DNA of 64,000 nt, taken from contig JBFLFY010000006.1 in NCBI GenBank assembly GCA_041859875.1, forward strand, positions 1-64,000, in the 5' to 3' direction. Positions 32,412 to 41,345 of this stretch are shown in pieces. Every line of letters begins with the position of its first letter. Positions within the stretch are counted from its first letter, which is position 1. The DNA is from Thermocaproicibacter sp041859875 (lineage in GTDB: Bacteria; Bacillota; Clostridia; Oscillospirales; Acutalibacteraceae). Under the pieces are notes generated by a model, which was given only the letters and a program-made list of their open reading frames with translations, did not search any database and was not told the origin of the DNA. Position numbers and translations under genes: made by a program.

Positions 32412-33319
32412 GCGCAGGCAAGGGCGACCCAGCCTTTTTCCTCACGGCGGGCAAGGATTTTGAACTTGCCCTCAAGAGCGTTCCGGACATCCTGCTCGCG
32501 TTCGTCGATAATGCCGCTCATAAGGTACACAGCGCCCGGCGCAAGATACTTTTCAATGTCTTTCGTCAGTTCAATAATGACATCTGCAACAATGTTTGCC
32601 ACAACTACATTGAACTGCCCGTCCACCTTTTCAGTCAGACTTCCGTCAATTCCCGTGAATCGCTCGGCGACGTGATTGCGCTCCGCATTCTGCTTTGCCG
32701 TTTTCACCGCCAGCGGGTCAATATCTACCCCTACTGCACTGCCCGCACCAAGCAAAAGTCCCGCAACAGAGAGGATTCCGCTTCCGCAGCCCACATCCAG
32801 CATCTTGCAGCCGGGCTTTATATAATCTTCAAGAAACTGCATACAAAGGCGCGTCGTTTCGTGTGTGCCCGTGCCAAAAGCGATGCCCGGCTCCAAGTCA
32901 AGCACCACGCGGCTATCCGGATTCTCCACCTTTTCCCAGTCCGGCCGAATCAGCAGCCTTTTGCCGACATTTATCGGATGAAAATATTTCTTCCAGTTGT
33001 TAATCCAGTCTTCCTGCACACAGGAGCCGGTTTCTATTTTATTTTTGATGCCGGCGGCAGCATAGCGCTCCGTCAAAAAAGAAATTGCTTCAGCAGGGTT
33101 GTCCTCCGGGCTGATGTACACATGAACAATCGCCTTGGTGCGGTCTTTTTTCAGCAAGTCTTCGTCAATCAGGTCAATATGCGCCACTTCTTCGACTTCT
33201 TCATTTAAATGCGAATAATCTTCAATGTAGATGCCATAAGGAACCGTCATCTGCGCAATCGCTCCCGCAAGGTCGACGTTCTCCGCATCTACTGTAATTT
33301 TAACTTCCGTCCAGTCCAT
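32402..33319 (-). CDS. prmA: Ribosomal protein L11 methyltransferase
   Basis: A 305-residue S-adenosylmethionine-dependent enzyme. The N-terminal L11-recognition domain carries an acidic stretch (EDYSHLNEEVEEVAHIDLIDED) and the Rossmann domain has FGTGTHETTRLC, LDVGCGSGILSVAG and VVANIVADVIIEL. It trimethylates lysines of L11. An AAGGAG site precedes the ATG and a TATAAT box lies at 33352-33357. The last codons and the TGA stop fall inside a dispersed repeat palindrome. Confidence 0.94.
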   Translation of the reverse strand: MDWTEVKITVDAENVDLAGAIAQMTVPYGIYIEDYSHLNEEVEEVAHIDLIDEDLLKKDRTKAIVHVYISPEDNPAEAISFLTERYAAAGIKNKIETGSCVQEDWINNWKKYFHPINVGKRLLIRPDWEKVENPDSRVVLDLEPGIAFGTGTHETTRLCMQFLEDYIKPGCKMLDVGCGSGILSVAGLLLGAGSAVGVDIDPLAVKTAKQNAERNHVAERFTGIDGSLTEKVDGQFNVVVANIVADVIIELTKDIEKYLAPGAVYLMSGIIDEREQDVRNALEGKFKILARREEKGWVALACAAS

Positions 33320-33441
33320 TTTTCAGTCTCCTTTTCAGATCACATACTGTAATTATATACGTTTCCCAGCAAAAAATATAGACTAATCCCACAGCCTGCC
33401 CGAATACATTTGACTAATACAACTTTTCGGGTGGTTTTCAA

Positions 33442-34812
33442 ATGGGAAGAAAACGCAGATTTTTCTGGAATGCCGTTATCCTGACCGTAAGCAATCTGCT
33501 GCTGCGCATGGCGGGCATCTGGTTCCGCTCCGTCATTACCAACCGCATCGGCGCAAGCGGTATGGGGCTGTGCCAGCTAATTTTCTCCGTCTTCATGCTC
33601 GGCATTACAGCCTGTACCTCAGGTTTTGGCCTTGCCATGACGCGCCTTGCCGCCGAAGGGCGCGCTTCGCACGGATGCGTTATCCGGTGCCTAGGGCTTG
33701 CTCTTTCGCTGAGCGCCGCCGCTTGGGGCATACTGTTCTTTGGCGCCGGATTCATTTCGGCGCACCTCATACAAAATCCGCTTGCCGAACAGCCCCTTCG
33801 TCTGCTGGCTTTCGGGCTGCCCTTTATTGCCTGCTGCGCCTGCCTGAAAGGCTACTTTTTCGCGCAGCGGAACACTGCCATCCCCGTGCTGGATGAATTT
33901 TTGGAAACGGGCGTAACCATAGGCCTTTCGCTGCTTTTTCTGGACCGCTCCGGCCTTCCCCCGCTGGAAAGCCTGATGGCGGCTTCCACTCTCGGTGAAG
34001 TGGCTTCCGTCATTTTTTTAATCCCCGTTTTTTACTGCTATACCCAAAAGCACGGCATGGCACTGGAAAGCACCGGCATCATGCGGCAGATTGTCCACAT
34101 TGCCGGGCCTATGCTCGTGGGTTCGTTCCTGCGCAACGGCCTTGCCGGAGCAGAAAACCTTTTGATTCCAATCGGACTGCGGGCAAACGGTGCAGACAGC
34201 ATTGCTTCCCTTGCACAGTACGGCGTTGTACAGGGCATGGTCATGCCGATTCTGTGCTTCCCCATGTCGCTTATCAGTTCTGCCGCCATGCTGATGATAC
34301 CGGAAATAGCTGAATGTTCCGCAAAAAGTGACACGCACTCCGTGCGGCATTCCGCGGAATGTGCTTTCCGTTTCACACTGCTTTTCGGGTTTCCCACCGC
34401 AGCCATCCTTCTGGTTTTTGCAGAAGAACTGGGAACCGTATTTTTTGGGAACGCACAGGCCGCGCAGATTCTGCGCATTATGGCGCCGCTTGCGCCGCTG
34501 ATGTACCTTGACAATGTGGTCGACAATTTGCTGAAAGGCCTCGACCAGCAGATGTTCTCCATGAAGCTGAACCTGTGCGACTCAATCATGCGCGTTGCGC
34601 TGATTGCTGTCCTGATTCCCCATTTCGGAATAGGCGCCTACCTTGTTCTCCTTTTTGCGAGTGAAATTTTCAACGCTTCGCTCAGCATCAATCGGCTGCT
34701 GAAGGTCACGAAACTGCACGCCGACGTCATAGACTGGATTCTTTTCCCGGCGGTCTGCGGTGCGCTTACCTTTTATCTGCTGACTTTTCTGAAGAAGCTT
34801 TTCTTCCTATAA
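33442..34812 (+). CDS. MATE-like polysaccharide flippase, SpoVB/MurJ-type family
   Basis: A 456-residue polytopic protein with about twelve to fourteen helices. The N-terminal LRMAGIWFRSVITNRIGASGMGLCQLIFSV resembles SpoVB/Wzx-type members of the MOP superfamily. It lacks soluble domains. The family moves lipid-linked saccharides, including peptidoglycan precursors, across the membrane, and several members serve in spore cortex formation. A GGGTGG site precedes the ATG. Exact substrate cannot be told from sequence alone. Confidence 0.82.
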   Translation: MGRKRRFFWNAVILTVSNLLLRMAGIWFRSVITNRIGASGMGLCQLIFSVFMLGITACTSGFGLAMTRLAAEGRASHGCVIRCLGLALSLSAAAWGILFFGAGFISAHLIQNPLAEQPLRLLAFGLPFIACCACLKGYFFAQRNTAIPVLDEFLETGVTIGLSLLFLDRSGLPPLESLMAASTLGEVASVIFLIPVFYCYTQKHGMALESTGIMRQIVHIAGPMLVGSFLRNGLAGAENLLIPIGLRANGADSIASLAQYGVVQGMVMPILCFPMSLISSAAMLMIPEIAECSAKSDTHSVRHSAECAFRFTLLFGFPTAAILLVFAEELGTVFFGNAQAAQILRIMAPLAPLMYLDNVVDNLLKGLDQQMFSMKLNLCDSIMRVALIAVLIPHFGIGAYLVLLFASEIFNASLSINRLLKVTKLHADVIDWILFPAVCGALTFYLLTFLKKLFFL

Positions 34813-34814
34813 AA

Positions 34815-34856
34815 ATGCTCCCGGGGACTTTGTAAACAAAAGTTCCCCGGGAGCAT
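34815..34856. terminator. Bidirectional terminator between flippase and cstA
   Basis: ATGCTCCCGGGGACTTTG and CAAAAGTTCCCCGGGAGCAT form a long stem with a short TAAA loop in a converging gene gap. Confidence 0.85.
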
Positions 34857-34896
34857 CCTACCTATTATATATAATGGAAACAAAAACTTGCTGTAC

Positions 34897-36639
34897 TCAG
34901 GTTTCAGGGTCTGCCGCATTGCTGCTCTTTACAGCGGCAGCAGGTTTTTCTTTCGAAGGCTTTTCAAAGAGTTTGCGCATGCAGTGGTAAACAACCATTA
35001 CAGCCAGCGCCATTAAGAGGACTGCGATAATCAGCTGCAGGCCATCCGTAAGGAAAACGAACTGGCCCGCACCCATCTTTTTAAAGATGTTGCCAACTGC
35101 CTCAACAAGTGCCGTCATGGTAACAACAAGCATCACGCCCATCGGCACATAAAGCATCCAGCCTTTGCGGCCTGTCGTCTTGAGGAAAACCGCCAGGGCA
35201 ATCAGCACCATTGCTGCAAGCAGCTGGTTTGCAGAACCAAACAGGGACCAGATGTTGTTGTACCCGCCAAGTGAAAGCACAAAGCCGAAAACAAGCGTCA
35301 GAACGGTTGACACATATTTATTGGTAAGGAACTGCGTAACCGGGGTATGTGCCTTGCCGTCCTCATCGTAAAGAAGTTCCTGAAAAGACATACGGCCTAT
35401 GCGGGCAACGGAGTCGAGTGTTGTAAGGCACAGCGCCGAAACACACATGGTCATGCTGCACTTTGCAACATAAGAGGACATCCCGAACTTTTCGAAGAAC
35501 CCGGCAACACCGGCAGAGAAAATCTGGAATGGAGTGCCGTTCGGCATCTGGCCGTTTTTAGCCGCCGCACCGGCAACAACAAGAGCCGAAACTGCAAGGA
35601 TGGATTCCACAACCATGGCGCCGTAGCCAACCGGAAGCATATCTTTTTCGTTGCGAATCTGCTTGGAGGAAGTCCCGGAAGAAACAAGGCTGTGAAAGCC
35701 GGAAACCGCGCCGCAGGCAATGGTAACAAAAAGCATTGGGAACAGCATTTTGCCGTTTACGGTAAAGCCGTTAAACGCATTGATATTCATGTCCGGCCGT
35801 GTGATGAAGATGCCGACGACCGCGCCGACAATCATAAAAATCAGCAGAAACGAGCTGAGGTAATCGCGGGGCTGCATCAAAATCCACATTGGGACGACTG
35901 CCGCAAAGAAAATGTATGCAAACACCACAAGCAGCCACTGCATTTTATTGAGGTAAATTGGGAAGGCCATGCCGGCCGCCATCATGGCAACGAAAAGAAC
36001 AACGCCGGCAAAGAACATCACAATCTGATTTGGTTTTACATATTTGAGGAAAAGGCCAAACAGAACCGCGCCCAGGATGTAGAACATGGAGATGGAGCCT
36101 GCCGCCGCGTTCGGGGCCGTAACCGCATTTGCGGCCACCGGTGCCGCAAGGCTGTAAGCTTTAACGGCAGAAGCGTTGAAAGTGGAGGCAACCATATCGC
36201 CGAATGCCGCAATTACAAGCAGCGAAAAGACCCAGCAGAACATCAGGAAAAGGCGTTTGCCGGTTTTGCCGATATACTGTTCAATAATCAGGCCAATGGA
36301 CTTGCCCTCGTTTTTTACGGAAGCGTACAGCGCGCCGAAATCCTGTACCGCGCCAAAGAATACGCCGCCTACAAGAATCCACAGCAGCGCCGGAACCCAG
36401 CCGAACATGGCCGCGATAATCGGGCCTGTTACAGGGCCTGCGCCCGCAATGGTGGAAAACTGGTGTGCAAATACAATGGATTTTGGGGCCGGAACATAGT
36501 CCTGGCCATCCGCGTGGGTATAGGCGGGGGTTTTTGCCTTGGGGTCAATTCCCCATTTCTTTACAAGCCATCTGCCGTAAAAGAGGTAGCCGCCGCCCAG
36601 CACAGCTATGGAGATGAGTATTATTGCCAAACCGTTCAT
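34897..36639 (-). CDS. cstA: CstA-family carbon-starvation peptide/pyruvate transporter
   Basis: A 580-residue integral membrane protein with about 16-18 helices. The signature AHQFSTIAGAGPVTGPIIAAMFGWVPALLWILVGG and the IAGAGP-type loop identify CstA. E. coli CstA and BtsT/YjiY import peptides and pyruvate. The C-terminal tail is short and charged. The gene follows an unusually long leader with a T-box (36721-37025), so its expression should respond to an uncharged tRNA. This supports an amino-acid or peptide import role here. Confidence 0.94.
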   Translation of the reverse strand: MNGLAIILISIAVLGGGYLFYGRWLVKKWGIDPKAKTPAYTHADGQDYVPAPKSIVFAHQFSTIAGAGPVTGPIIAAMFGWVPALLWILVGGVFFGAVQDFGALYASVKNEGKSIGLIIEQYIGKTGKRLFLMFCWVFSLLVIAAFGDMVASTFNASAVKAYSLAAPVAANAVTAPNAAAGSISMFYILGAVLFGLFLKYVKPNQIVMFFAGVVLFVAMMAAGMAFPIYLNKMQWLLVVFAYIFFAAVVPMWILMQPRDYLSSFLLIFMIVGAVVGIFITRPDMNINAFNGFTVNGKMLFPMLFVTIACGAVSGFHSLVSSGTSSKQIRNEKDMLPVGYGAMVVESILAVSALVVAGAAAKNGQMPNGTPFQIFSAGVAGFFEKFGMSSYVAKCSMTMCVSALCLTTLDSVARIGRMSFQELLYDEDGKAHTPVTQFLTNKYVSTVLTLVFGFVLSLGGYNNIWSLFGSANQLLAAMVLIALAVFLKTTGRKGWMLYVPMGVMLVVTMTALVEAVGNIFKKMGAGQFVFLTDGLQLIIAVLLMALAVMVVYHCMRKLFEKPSKEKPAAAVKSSNAADPET

Positions 36640-36720
36640 ACTTTTCTTCCTTCCTCGTCAAAAGAATCCCATTGGTTGTTGTGACAGGAATACCGCAGAA
36701 AAAGGCACATTCGGGGGAAA

Positions 36721-37025
36721 ATAAAAAATCCCCCGTCTCCGACTTTTTGTAGAAAGTCAGAGACGAAGGATTTCACTCCGCGTTACCACTCTGTTTGCTG
36801 CTTCATTGCAGCCTGCTCAGCCGCATCGGGCGGGCCCACCCAATGCGCCCGAATATAACGGTTCGGAACCGGCCGCGCCTAATTGCCATTTATGGCTTTC
36901 AACTCGGCTGCTCGCGGGCGATGTCATTCCGGAATATCCTGCCGTCTTTCACCAAATGGCGGCTCTCTGTGAGGAGAGGTTCCAAAATTTTTACCCGTTC
37001 ACTGCATTTGCGATATTCTTTGCGT
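36721..37025 (-). promoter_or_regulatory. T-box leader upstream of cstA, specifier probably Ile (AUC)
   Basis: The minus-strand leader shows a Stem I apical segment (CACAGAGAGCCGCC, then TTTGGTGAAAGA), a specifier region GGAATGACATCGCCCG, and the T-box AGAGTGGTAACGCGG (36792-36778). An intrinsic terminator follows (GTCTCTGACTTT / AAAGTCGGAGAC, then TTTTTT, ending near 36724). Aligning the lower stem with the cysteine T-box at 41.5 kb puts AUC (36922-36920, Ile) at the specifier position. TGGU in the bulge then fits the A73 of tRNA(Ile). GAC (Asp, 36925-36923) is the alternative if spacing from GAA is used. The T-box class is clear; codon choice is inference. Confidence 0.85.
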
Positions 37026-37028
37026 TCC

Positions 37029-37058
37029 ATGTTATCACGCGGCTCTTCGCTTTGTCAA
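37029..37058 (-). promoter_or_regulatory. Promoter of the cstA T-box leader
   Basis: TTGACA (perfect) and TAACAT with an 18-base spacer, directly before the leader. Confidence 0.7.
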
Positions 37059-37374
37059 CAAGTTTTTTACGAATTGTAAATACTTCCAATTCAGTTTGGC
37101 GGTTTAACCCGATAAACTGTTAAATATCACAAGAATTTTGCGTCCCTAGAAAAAATTGTCCAGGCTTCCAATCAAGAAGCCCGTTTTGCCCTTCCAAGAA
37201 TCTTCAGCCACCCTGCATTCACACAAAATACAGAAACAAGTCCGGTAAGCTGTTCTGCACACGGTTGACTAATTGTCAGACAACAAGCGCTGAAAATGGA
37301 AAATCAGACGGCTATTTTCGCTTTATGGAATTTGTTTTTTTGCTGCGTTTTACCCTTTGCATTTACAGGAAAAA
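37059..37374. other. Gap between ybaK and the cstA promoter
   Basis: No gene is supported. A small stem GGCTTC ... GAAGCC at 37163-37181 is followed on the minus strand, after seven bases, by a T-run (ATTTTTT), and may be a weak terminator for the ybaK transcript. Nothing else stands out. Confidence 0.35.
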
Positions 37375-37866
37375 CTATTTTGCTTCCGGTTCCGCAATCG
37401 CGGCAGTCGTGCCGCCAATCAGTTCTAAAAGCTGCTTTGGCTCCACTTCCACCTGCGTTCCGATTCTTCCCCCGCTCACAAGAATCGTTTTCTGCGCCTC
37501 GCAGCTGCTGTCTATCACCGTTCGGAACTGTTTTTTCATGCCAACAGGCGAACATCCGCCGCGGATGTATCCCGTAATTTTATTGATTTCGCTTACATGG
37601 ATCATCTCTACCGATTTTACCCCGACGCTTTTCGCCGCCGCTTTCAGGTTCAGCTCCATTGCAACCGGCACGGCAAAGACATAGAAGTTTTTATCCGCGC
37701 CGCGCGTTACTAAGGTCTTAAACACCTGTTCCACGTTTTCCCCCAGTTTCGCCGCAACGGAAACGCCGTCTATTTTTCCGTCCTTATTTTCATAGAACCA
37801 CGGCTTATAAGGGATTTTTGCCTGTTCCAATATCCGCATAACGTTTGTTTTAAGTTCCTTCGCCAT
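37375..37866 (-). CDS. ybaK: Cys-tRNA(Pro)/Cys-tRNA(Cys) deacylase, YbaK/EbsC family
   Basis: A 163-residue YbaK-fold editing protein. It has the core TLVTRGADKNFYVFAVPVAMELNLKAAAK (with the central Lys), ITGYIRGGCSPVGMKKQFRTVID and a C-terminal VSGGRIGTQVEVEPKQLLELIG. It hydrolyses cysteine mischarged on tRNA(Pro). It is the last gene of a run that starts with the cysteine T-box, and the ProRS in this window lacks an editing domain, so both contexts agree with the assignment. Confidence 0.93.
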   Translation of the reverse strand: MAKELKTNVMRILEQAKIPYKPWFYENKDGKIDGVSVAAKLGENVEQVFKTLVTRGADKNFYVFAVPVAMELNLKAAAKSVGVKSVEMIHVSEINKITGYIRGGCSPVGMKKQFRTVIDSSCEAQKTILVSGGRIGTQVEVEPKQLLELIGGTTAAIAEPEAK

Positions 37867-37902
37867 TTTGCATCATCCTTTTCCCGTGTTTTAACAGTTC
37901 TA

Positions 37903-39120
37903 TTATAGTACCATAAGCAAGATGGTAAAAGCAGAAGCGGCAATCAATACGCCCGCGCTGGCCCAGGAACGGATTTTCTGCCCGCGCGTGCTGGCATACC
38001 GGCCCATCACCGTGCGGCTGGAGGTAAGGAGCGTAAGAAAAATCAAGATTGGCGTCATCAGCACGCCGCCCGCCGCCTGCACGAAAACCGAAATTCCGTT
38101 CAGCCGCATGGCTGGCACCAAAGCCGCACCCGCCGCAAGCAGTACGCTGAAAGCGTAGATGCCGTAAAAGCCGGGCGCTTCACGGAAGCTATCGTTCAGG
38201 CTTTTTGTCCATCCCAGCGACTCCGCAACGCTCCAGGAAGAAGAAAGTGAAACCGTTACCGCCGCAAGCAAACCGGCGTCAAACAGTCCAAGCGCAAACA
38301 GCACTCCGCCCGCCGGGCCAAAACGGCTGGTAATGGCTGCCACAATCTGTGGGGCATCTGCGTTTTCCGCATCCGGAAGAATCCCGTAAAGGGAAGAGCC
38401 GATGAAGATTAATGCCGCCGCTACGGTTGTCTGACAAATACAGCCCGCCAGCGTATCTGCCCTTCCGCTTCGGATTTGGCTTTCCTTTTCTTTTTTTTCG
38501 GAGTACGCCCCGTTTTGGTAGAAAATCATCCACGGAGCCACGGCATTTCCCACAAGAGCCGCCATGTACCACCGGAACGGCCTCCCCGTGCAGAGCGCAG
38601 CGCTCTGCTGTACATTGAGAGCCGGACGGGTAAAGAAAGCGAAAAACAGGAACAGCACATTAAACAGCCCAATCACAAGCCCCAGGCGCTCTTTTGTGCG
38701 GTAGCCGCTCAGCATGGCAACGGAAAGCACAAGCCCTACGCTCAGCGCTACAGCCGCCCACACGGGCAGGCCCAGCAGCTCCAGCCCGGCGGACATTCCC
38801 ACAAACTCCGTCATAAGCGTCAGCAGGTTTTCCACAAAAAGCGCAGTGACTTGAAAAACCATCCAGCCCCGGCCGTAATGCTCCCGCAGCAGGCGGGTAT
38901 ATCCCTGCCCGGAAGCCACACCGAGCCGCATGGCCATTTCCTGCACGGTATAAGTAACGGCGGTGAGCAGCAGAGTCAGCGGAACAAAAACCGCCCAGCC
39001 GAATTTTGCACCTGTTACAGTATAGGAAATCAGGCCTCCGGCATCGTTGTCCGCCATCGCAGCCAGCATTCCCGGGCCCAGAAAAAGGAGAAAATAAAAT
39101 GGCCGCTTTTTTCCGCGCAT
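37903..39120 (-). CDS. Nramp-family divalent cation transporter with divergent metal-site motifs
   Basis: A 405-residue protein with about eleven helices. It aligns with Nramp at helix 1 (GPGMLAAMADNDAGGLISYTVTG) and helix 6 (LVGNAVAPWMIFYQNGAY). In classical Nramp, helix 1 carries DPGN and helix 6 carries MPH; here these are DNDAGG and VAPW, so the methionine that selects transition metals is missing. This suggests the magnesium-type or another divergent branch. It lies 81 bases after cysS; a hairpin covers its ribosome site. Metal specificity is inference. Confidence 0.83.
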   Translation of the reverse strand: MRGKKRPFYFLLFLGPGMLAAMADNDAGGLISYTVTGAKFGWAVFVPLTLLLTAVTYTVQEMAMRLGVASGQGYTRLLREHYGRGWMVFQVTALFVENLLTLMTEFVGMSAGLELLGLPVWAAVALSVGLVLSVAMLSGYRTKERLGLVIGLFNVLFLFFAFFTRPALNVQQSAALCTGRPFRWYMAALVGNAVAPWMIFYQNGAYSEKKEKESQIRSGRADTLAGCICQTTVAAALIFIGSSLYGILPDAENADAPQIVAAITSRFGPAGGVLFALGLFDAGLLAAVTVSLSSSWSVAESLGWTKSLNDSFREAPGFYGIYAFSVLLAAGAALVPAMRLNGISVFVQAAGGVLMTPILIFLTLLTSSRTVMGRYASTRGQKIRSWASAGVLIAASAFTILLMVL

Positions 39121-39125
39121 GAAAA

Positions 39126-39156
39126 CACCCCCAAAGCAGATTATGCTCTGGGGGTG
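39126..39156. terminator. Hairpin masking the Nramp-like ribosome site
   Basis: CACCCCCA-AAGCA ... TGCT-TGGGGGTG forms an 8-bp outer and 4-bp inner stem. On the minus strand the distal arm TGGGGGTG followed by TTTTC ends five bases before the Nramp-like ATG, so it is both terminator-like for cysS and able to hide the GGGGG ribosome site. Confidence 0.6.
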
Positions 39157-39201
39157 CTTTCTGTCCCAGCATTCCCATCTGGGAAAATACCGAGTAAAAA
39201 G

Positions 39202-40611
39202 TTATTCGCTGATTTTCCACTTGACGCCCTGCGGGGTGTCTTCCAGCACCACATGGCGGGCTTTCAGTTCATCGCGGATGCGATCGGCCTCCGCCCAGTT
39301 TTTCGCTTTGCGGGCAGCCGTGCGCTCGGCTATCAGCTTCTCAATTTCTTCATCCTGCGTGTCGTCTTCCTTCTCCACATACAGAAGGCCGAGAACATCC
39401 GCAAGCTTCATGAAATGTTCCAACGCGAAGCCGCACAGTTCTTTCGAGGGCTCCGTGTCGGCATTCAGGTTCGTATTAATATCTTTTGCAAAGTCAAACA
39501 GCACAGAAAGCGCGTCGGCAGTGTTGAGGTCATCGTCCATAAAAGCATTGAATTTTTCCTCGTAGCCGCCCATGCGGGTGCGGATTTCTTCTTCCCCCGG
39601 CTTTTCGCCCGAAGGAGCGTGCTCCATCAGGAAACGCAGGTTGTCGCGGCAGTGATACAGGCGGTCAAGCGCCGCACGGCACTGTTCAATAATCTCCACA
39701 CTGTAATTAATGGGCGCACGGTAATGCGAAGAAATCATCAGGTAGCGGATTGGCTCATAGCCGTACTTTTCCGCCACTTCCCGCACCGTAAAGAAGTTGC
39801 CGAGGGATTTCGACATCTTCTTGTTGTTGATGTTGATATAGCCGTTGTGCATCCAGTAGTGCGAAAACGGTACGCCGTTGCAGCACTCACTCTGGGCAAT
39901 CTCGTTTTCGTGGTGCGGGAAGATAAGGTCCTGCCCGCCGCAGTGAATGTCAATGGTCTTGCCAAGAAAGCGCCGCGCCATAGCGGAGCACTCAATATGC
40001 CAGCCCGGGCGGCCTTTTCCCCACGGGGAATCCCAGCTCGGCTCGCCGGGCTTCGAACCTTTCCACAGGGCAAAATCCAGCGGATTTTCCTTCTGTTCGC
40101 CTACGGCAATCCGCGCGCCGGACTGCAGGTCGTCAATCGGCTGGTGGGAAAGTTTACCGTATTCTTTGTCTTTCAGCGTACGGAAATAAACGTCGCCGCT
40201 TGGAACCGGGTAGGCGTAGCCTTTTTCCACAAGTGTGGAAATAATGCTCAGGATTTCATCGATGTTTTCCGTTGCACGCGGATGCACGGTGGCAGGGCGG
40301 ACATTCAGCCCTGCGGCATCTGTTTTGTACTCCTTAATATACTTGTTGGAAACAGTCAGGTAATCAGATTTTTCCTCATTTGCACGGCGGATAATTTTGT
40401 CGTCAATATCGGTAAAATTCTGCACAAAAGTTACCTTGCAGCCGCGGGACTCAAGGTACCGGCGAAGCACGTCGAATACGCAGATCGGCCTGGCGTTGCC
40501 GATGTGGATATAGTTGTACACCGTAGGCCCGCAGGCGTAGATATGTGCTTCTCCCGGGGTAATAGGGACAAATTCTTCCTTTTTGCGTGAAAGGGTGTTG
40601 TAAATTTGCAT
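39202..40611 (-). CDS. cysS: Cysteinyl-tRNA synthetase
   Basis: A 469-residue class I synthetase. The HIGH element is HIGN (residues 36-39), zinc ligands include Cys27 and the later ECSAM and HHENEIAQSE segments, and the KMSKS loop is KKMSKSLGN. The C-terminal helical anticodon domain is of normal length. It lies 83 bases downstream of cysE under the shared cysteine T-box. Confidence 0.97.
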   Translation of the reverse strand: MQIYNTLSRKKEEFVPITPGEAHIYACGPTVYNYIHIGNARPICVFDVLRRYLESRGCKVTFVQNFTDIDDKIIRRANEEKSDYLTVSNKYIKEYKTDAAGLNVRPATVHPRATENIDEILSIISTLVEKGYAYPVPSGDVYFRTLKDKEYGKLSHQPIDDLQSGARIAVGEQKENPLDFALWKGSKPGEPSWDSPWGKGRPGWHIECSAMARRFLGKTIDIHCGGQDLIFPHHENEIAQSECCNGVPFSHYWMHNGYININNKKMSKSLGNFFTVREVAEKYGYEPIRYLMISSHYRAPINYSVEIIEQCRAALDRLYHCRDNLRFLMEHAPSGEKPGEEEIRTRMGGYEEKFNAFMDDDLNTADALSVLFDFAKDINTNLNADTEPSKELCGFALEHFMKLADVLGLLYVEKEDDTQDEEIEKLIAERTAARKAKNWAEADRIRDELKARHVVLEDTPQGVKWKISE

Positions 40612-40694
40612 TTTAGGTTTCCTCCTCTTGTCTTTTCAAGCAAAGATTCTTTTCTTTTTTTATTCGAACGGCCTGCGCCGTATTCTTAACTTCC

Positions 40695-41342
40695 TTACGT
40701 CTCCAGATTTTTCGCCGGTTTAATCCCAAGTTTTTTCTGAATACAGGTAACTTCATAGTCCAGGCGGCAAAGCGTCTGTGAAACCGGGTCGCCCACATGA
40801 ATCTGGTCGAGGTTCGGAGGGCGCACGCCGTTCAGCCTTACAACGCGTGCCGGTACGCCGACGGCGGTTGCATTGGCGGGAACTGCGTCCAGCACCACGG
40901 CGCCCGCCGCTATGCGGGCATTGTCGCCTACACAAAACGGGCCGAGAATCTTTGCCCCAGCACCCACCAGTACATTGTTGCCAAGGGTGGGGTGGCGCTT
41001 GCCATGGTCTTTGCCCGTACCGCCAAGCGTTACACCCTGGTACAGGGTGCAGTTTTCACCGATTTCCGCTGTTTCGCCAATTACGACGCCCATGCCGTGG
41101 TCAATGAACAGCCCCTTGCCGATTTTCGCGCCCGGGTGAATTTCAATTCCTGTTTTGTGCCGTGCCCGCTGAGAAATCCAGCGTGCAATGAATTTATGGC
41201 CATGCTGGTAAAACCAGTGCGCCTTTCGGTAGGAACGCACCGCCTTGAAGCCCGAGTACAAGAAAAAGACTTCCAGCCTGGAACGGGCCGCCGGGTCACG
41301 GTCAATAATAGAGTCAAGCTCCGCCTTCAGTCTACTGAACAT
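40695..41342 (-). CDS. cysE: Serine O-acetyltransferase
   Basis: A 215-residue left-handed beta-helix acyltransferase making O-acetylserine, the precursor of cysteine. Hexapeptide repeats run from IHPGAKIGKGLFIDHGMGVVIGE through VLDAVPANATAVGVPARVV. The catalytic His lies in DHGMG and the acetyl-CoA site in GGTGKDHGKRHP. I start at ATG 41340-41342 with GAAGGGAGG upstream. The open frame runs a further 57 codons upstream, but that part is the T-box leader and should not be translated. Confidence 0.95.
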   Translation of the reverse strand: MFSRLKAELDSIIDRDPAARSRLEVFFLYSGFKAVRSYRKAHWFYQHGHKFIARWISQRARHKTGIEIHPGAKIGKGLFIDHGMGVVIGETAEIGENCTLYQGVTLGGTGKDHGKRHPTLGNNVLVGAGAKILGPFCVGDNARIAAGAVVLDAVPANATAVGVPARVVRLNGVRPPNLDQIHVGDPVSQTLCRLDYEVTCIQKKLGIKPAKNLET

Positions 41343-41345
41343 AAA

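Noticed and set aside
35347..36684. 445-codon plus-strand ORF
   Set aside because: Antisense to cstA, whose motifs and helices are unambiguous; the product is Asn/His/Lys-rich with no fold signals.
38476..40590. 704-codon plus-strand ORF
   Set aside because: It lies antisense to cysS and the Nramp-like gene, both clear; His/Arg-rich composition without motifs marks it as a shadow frame.
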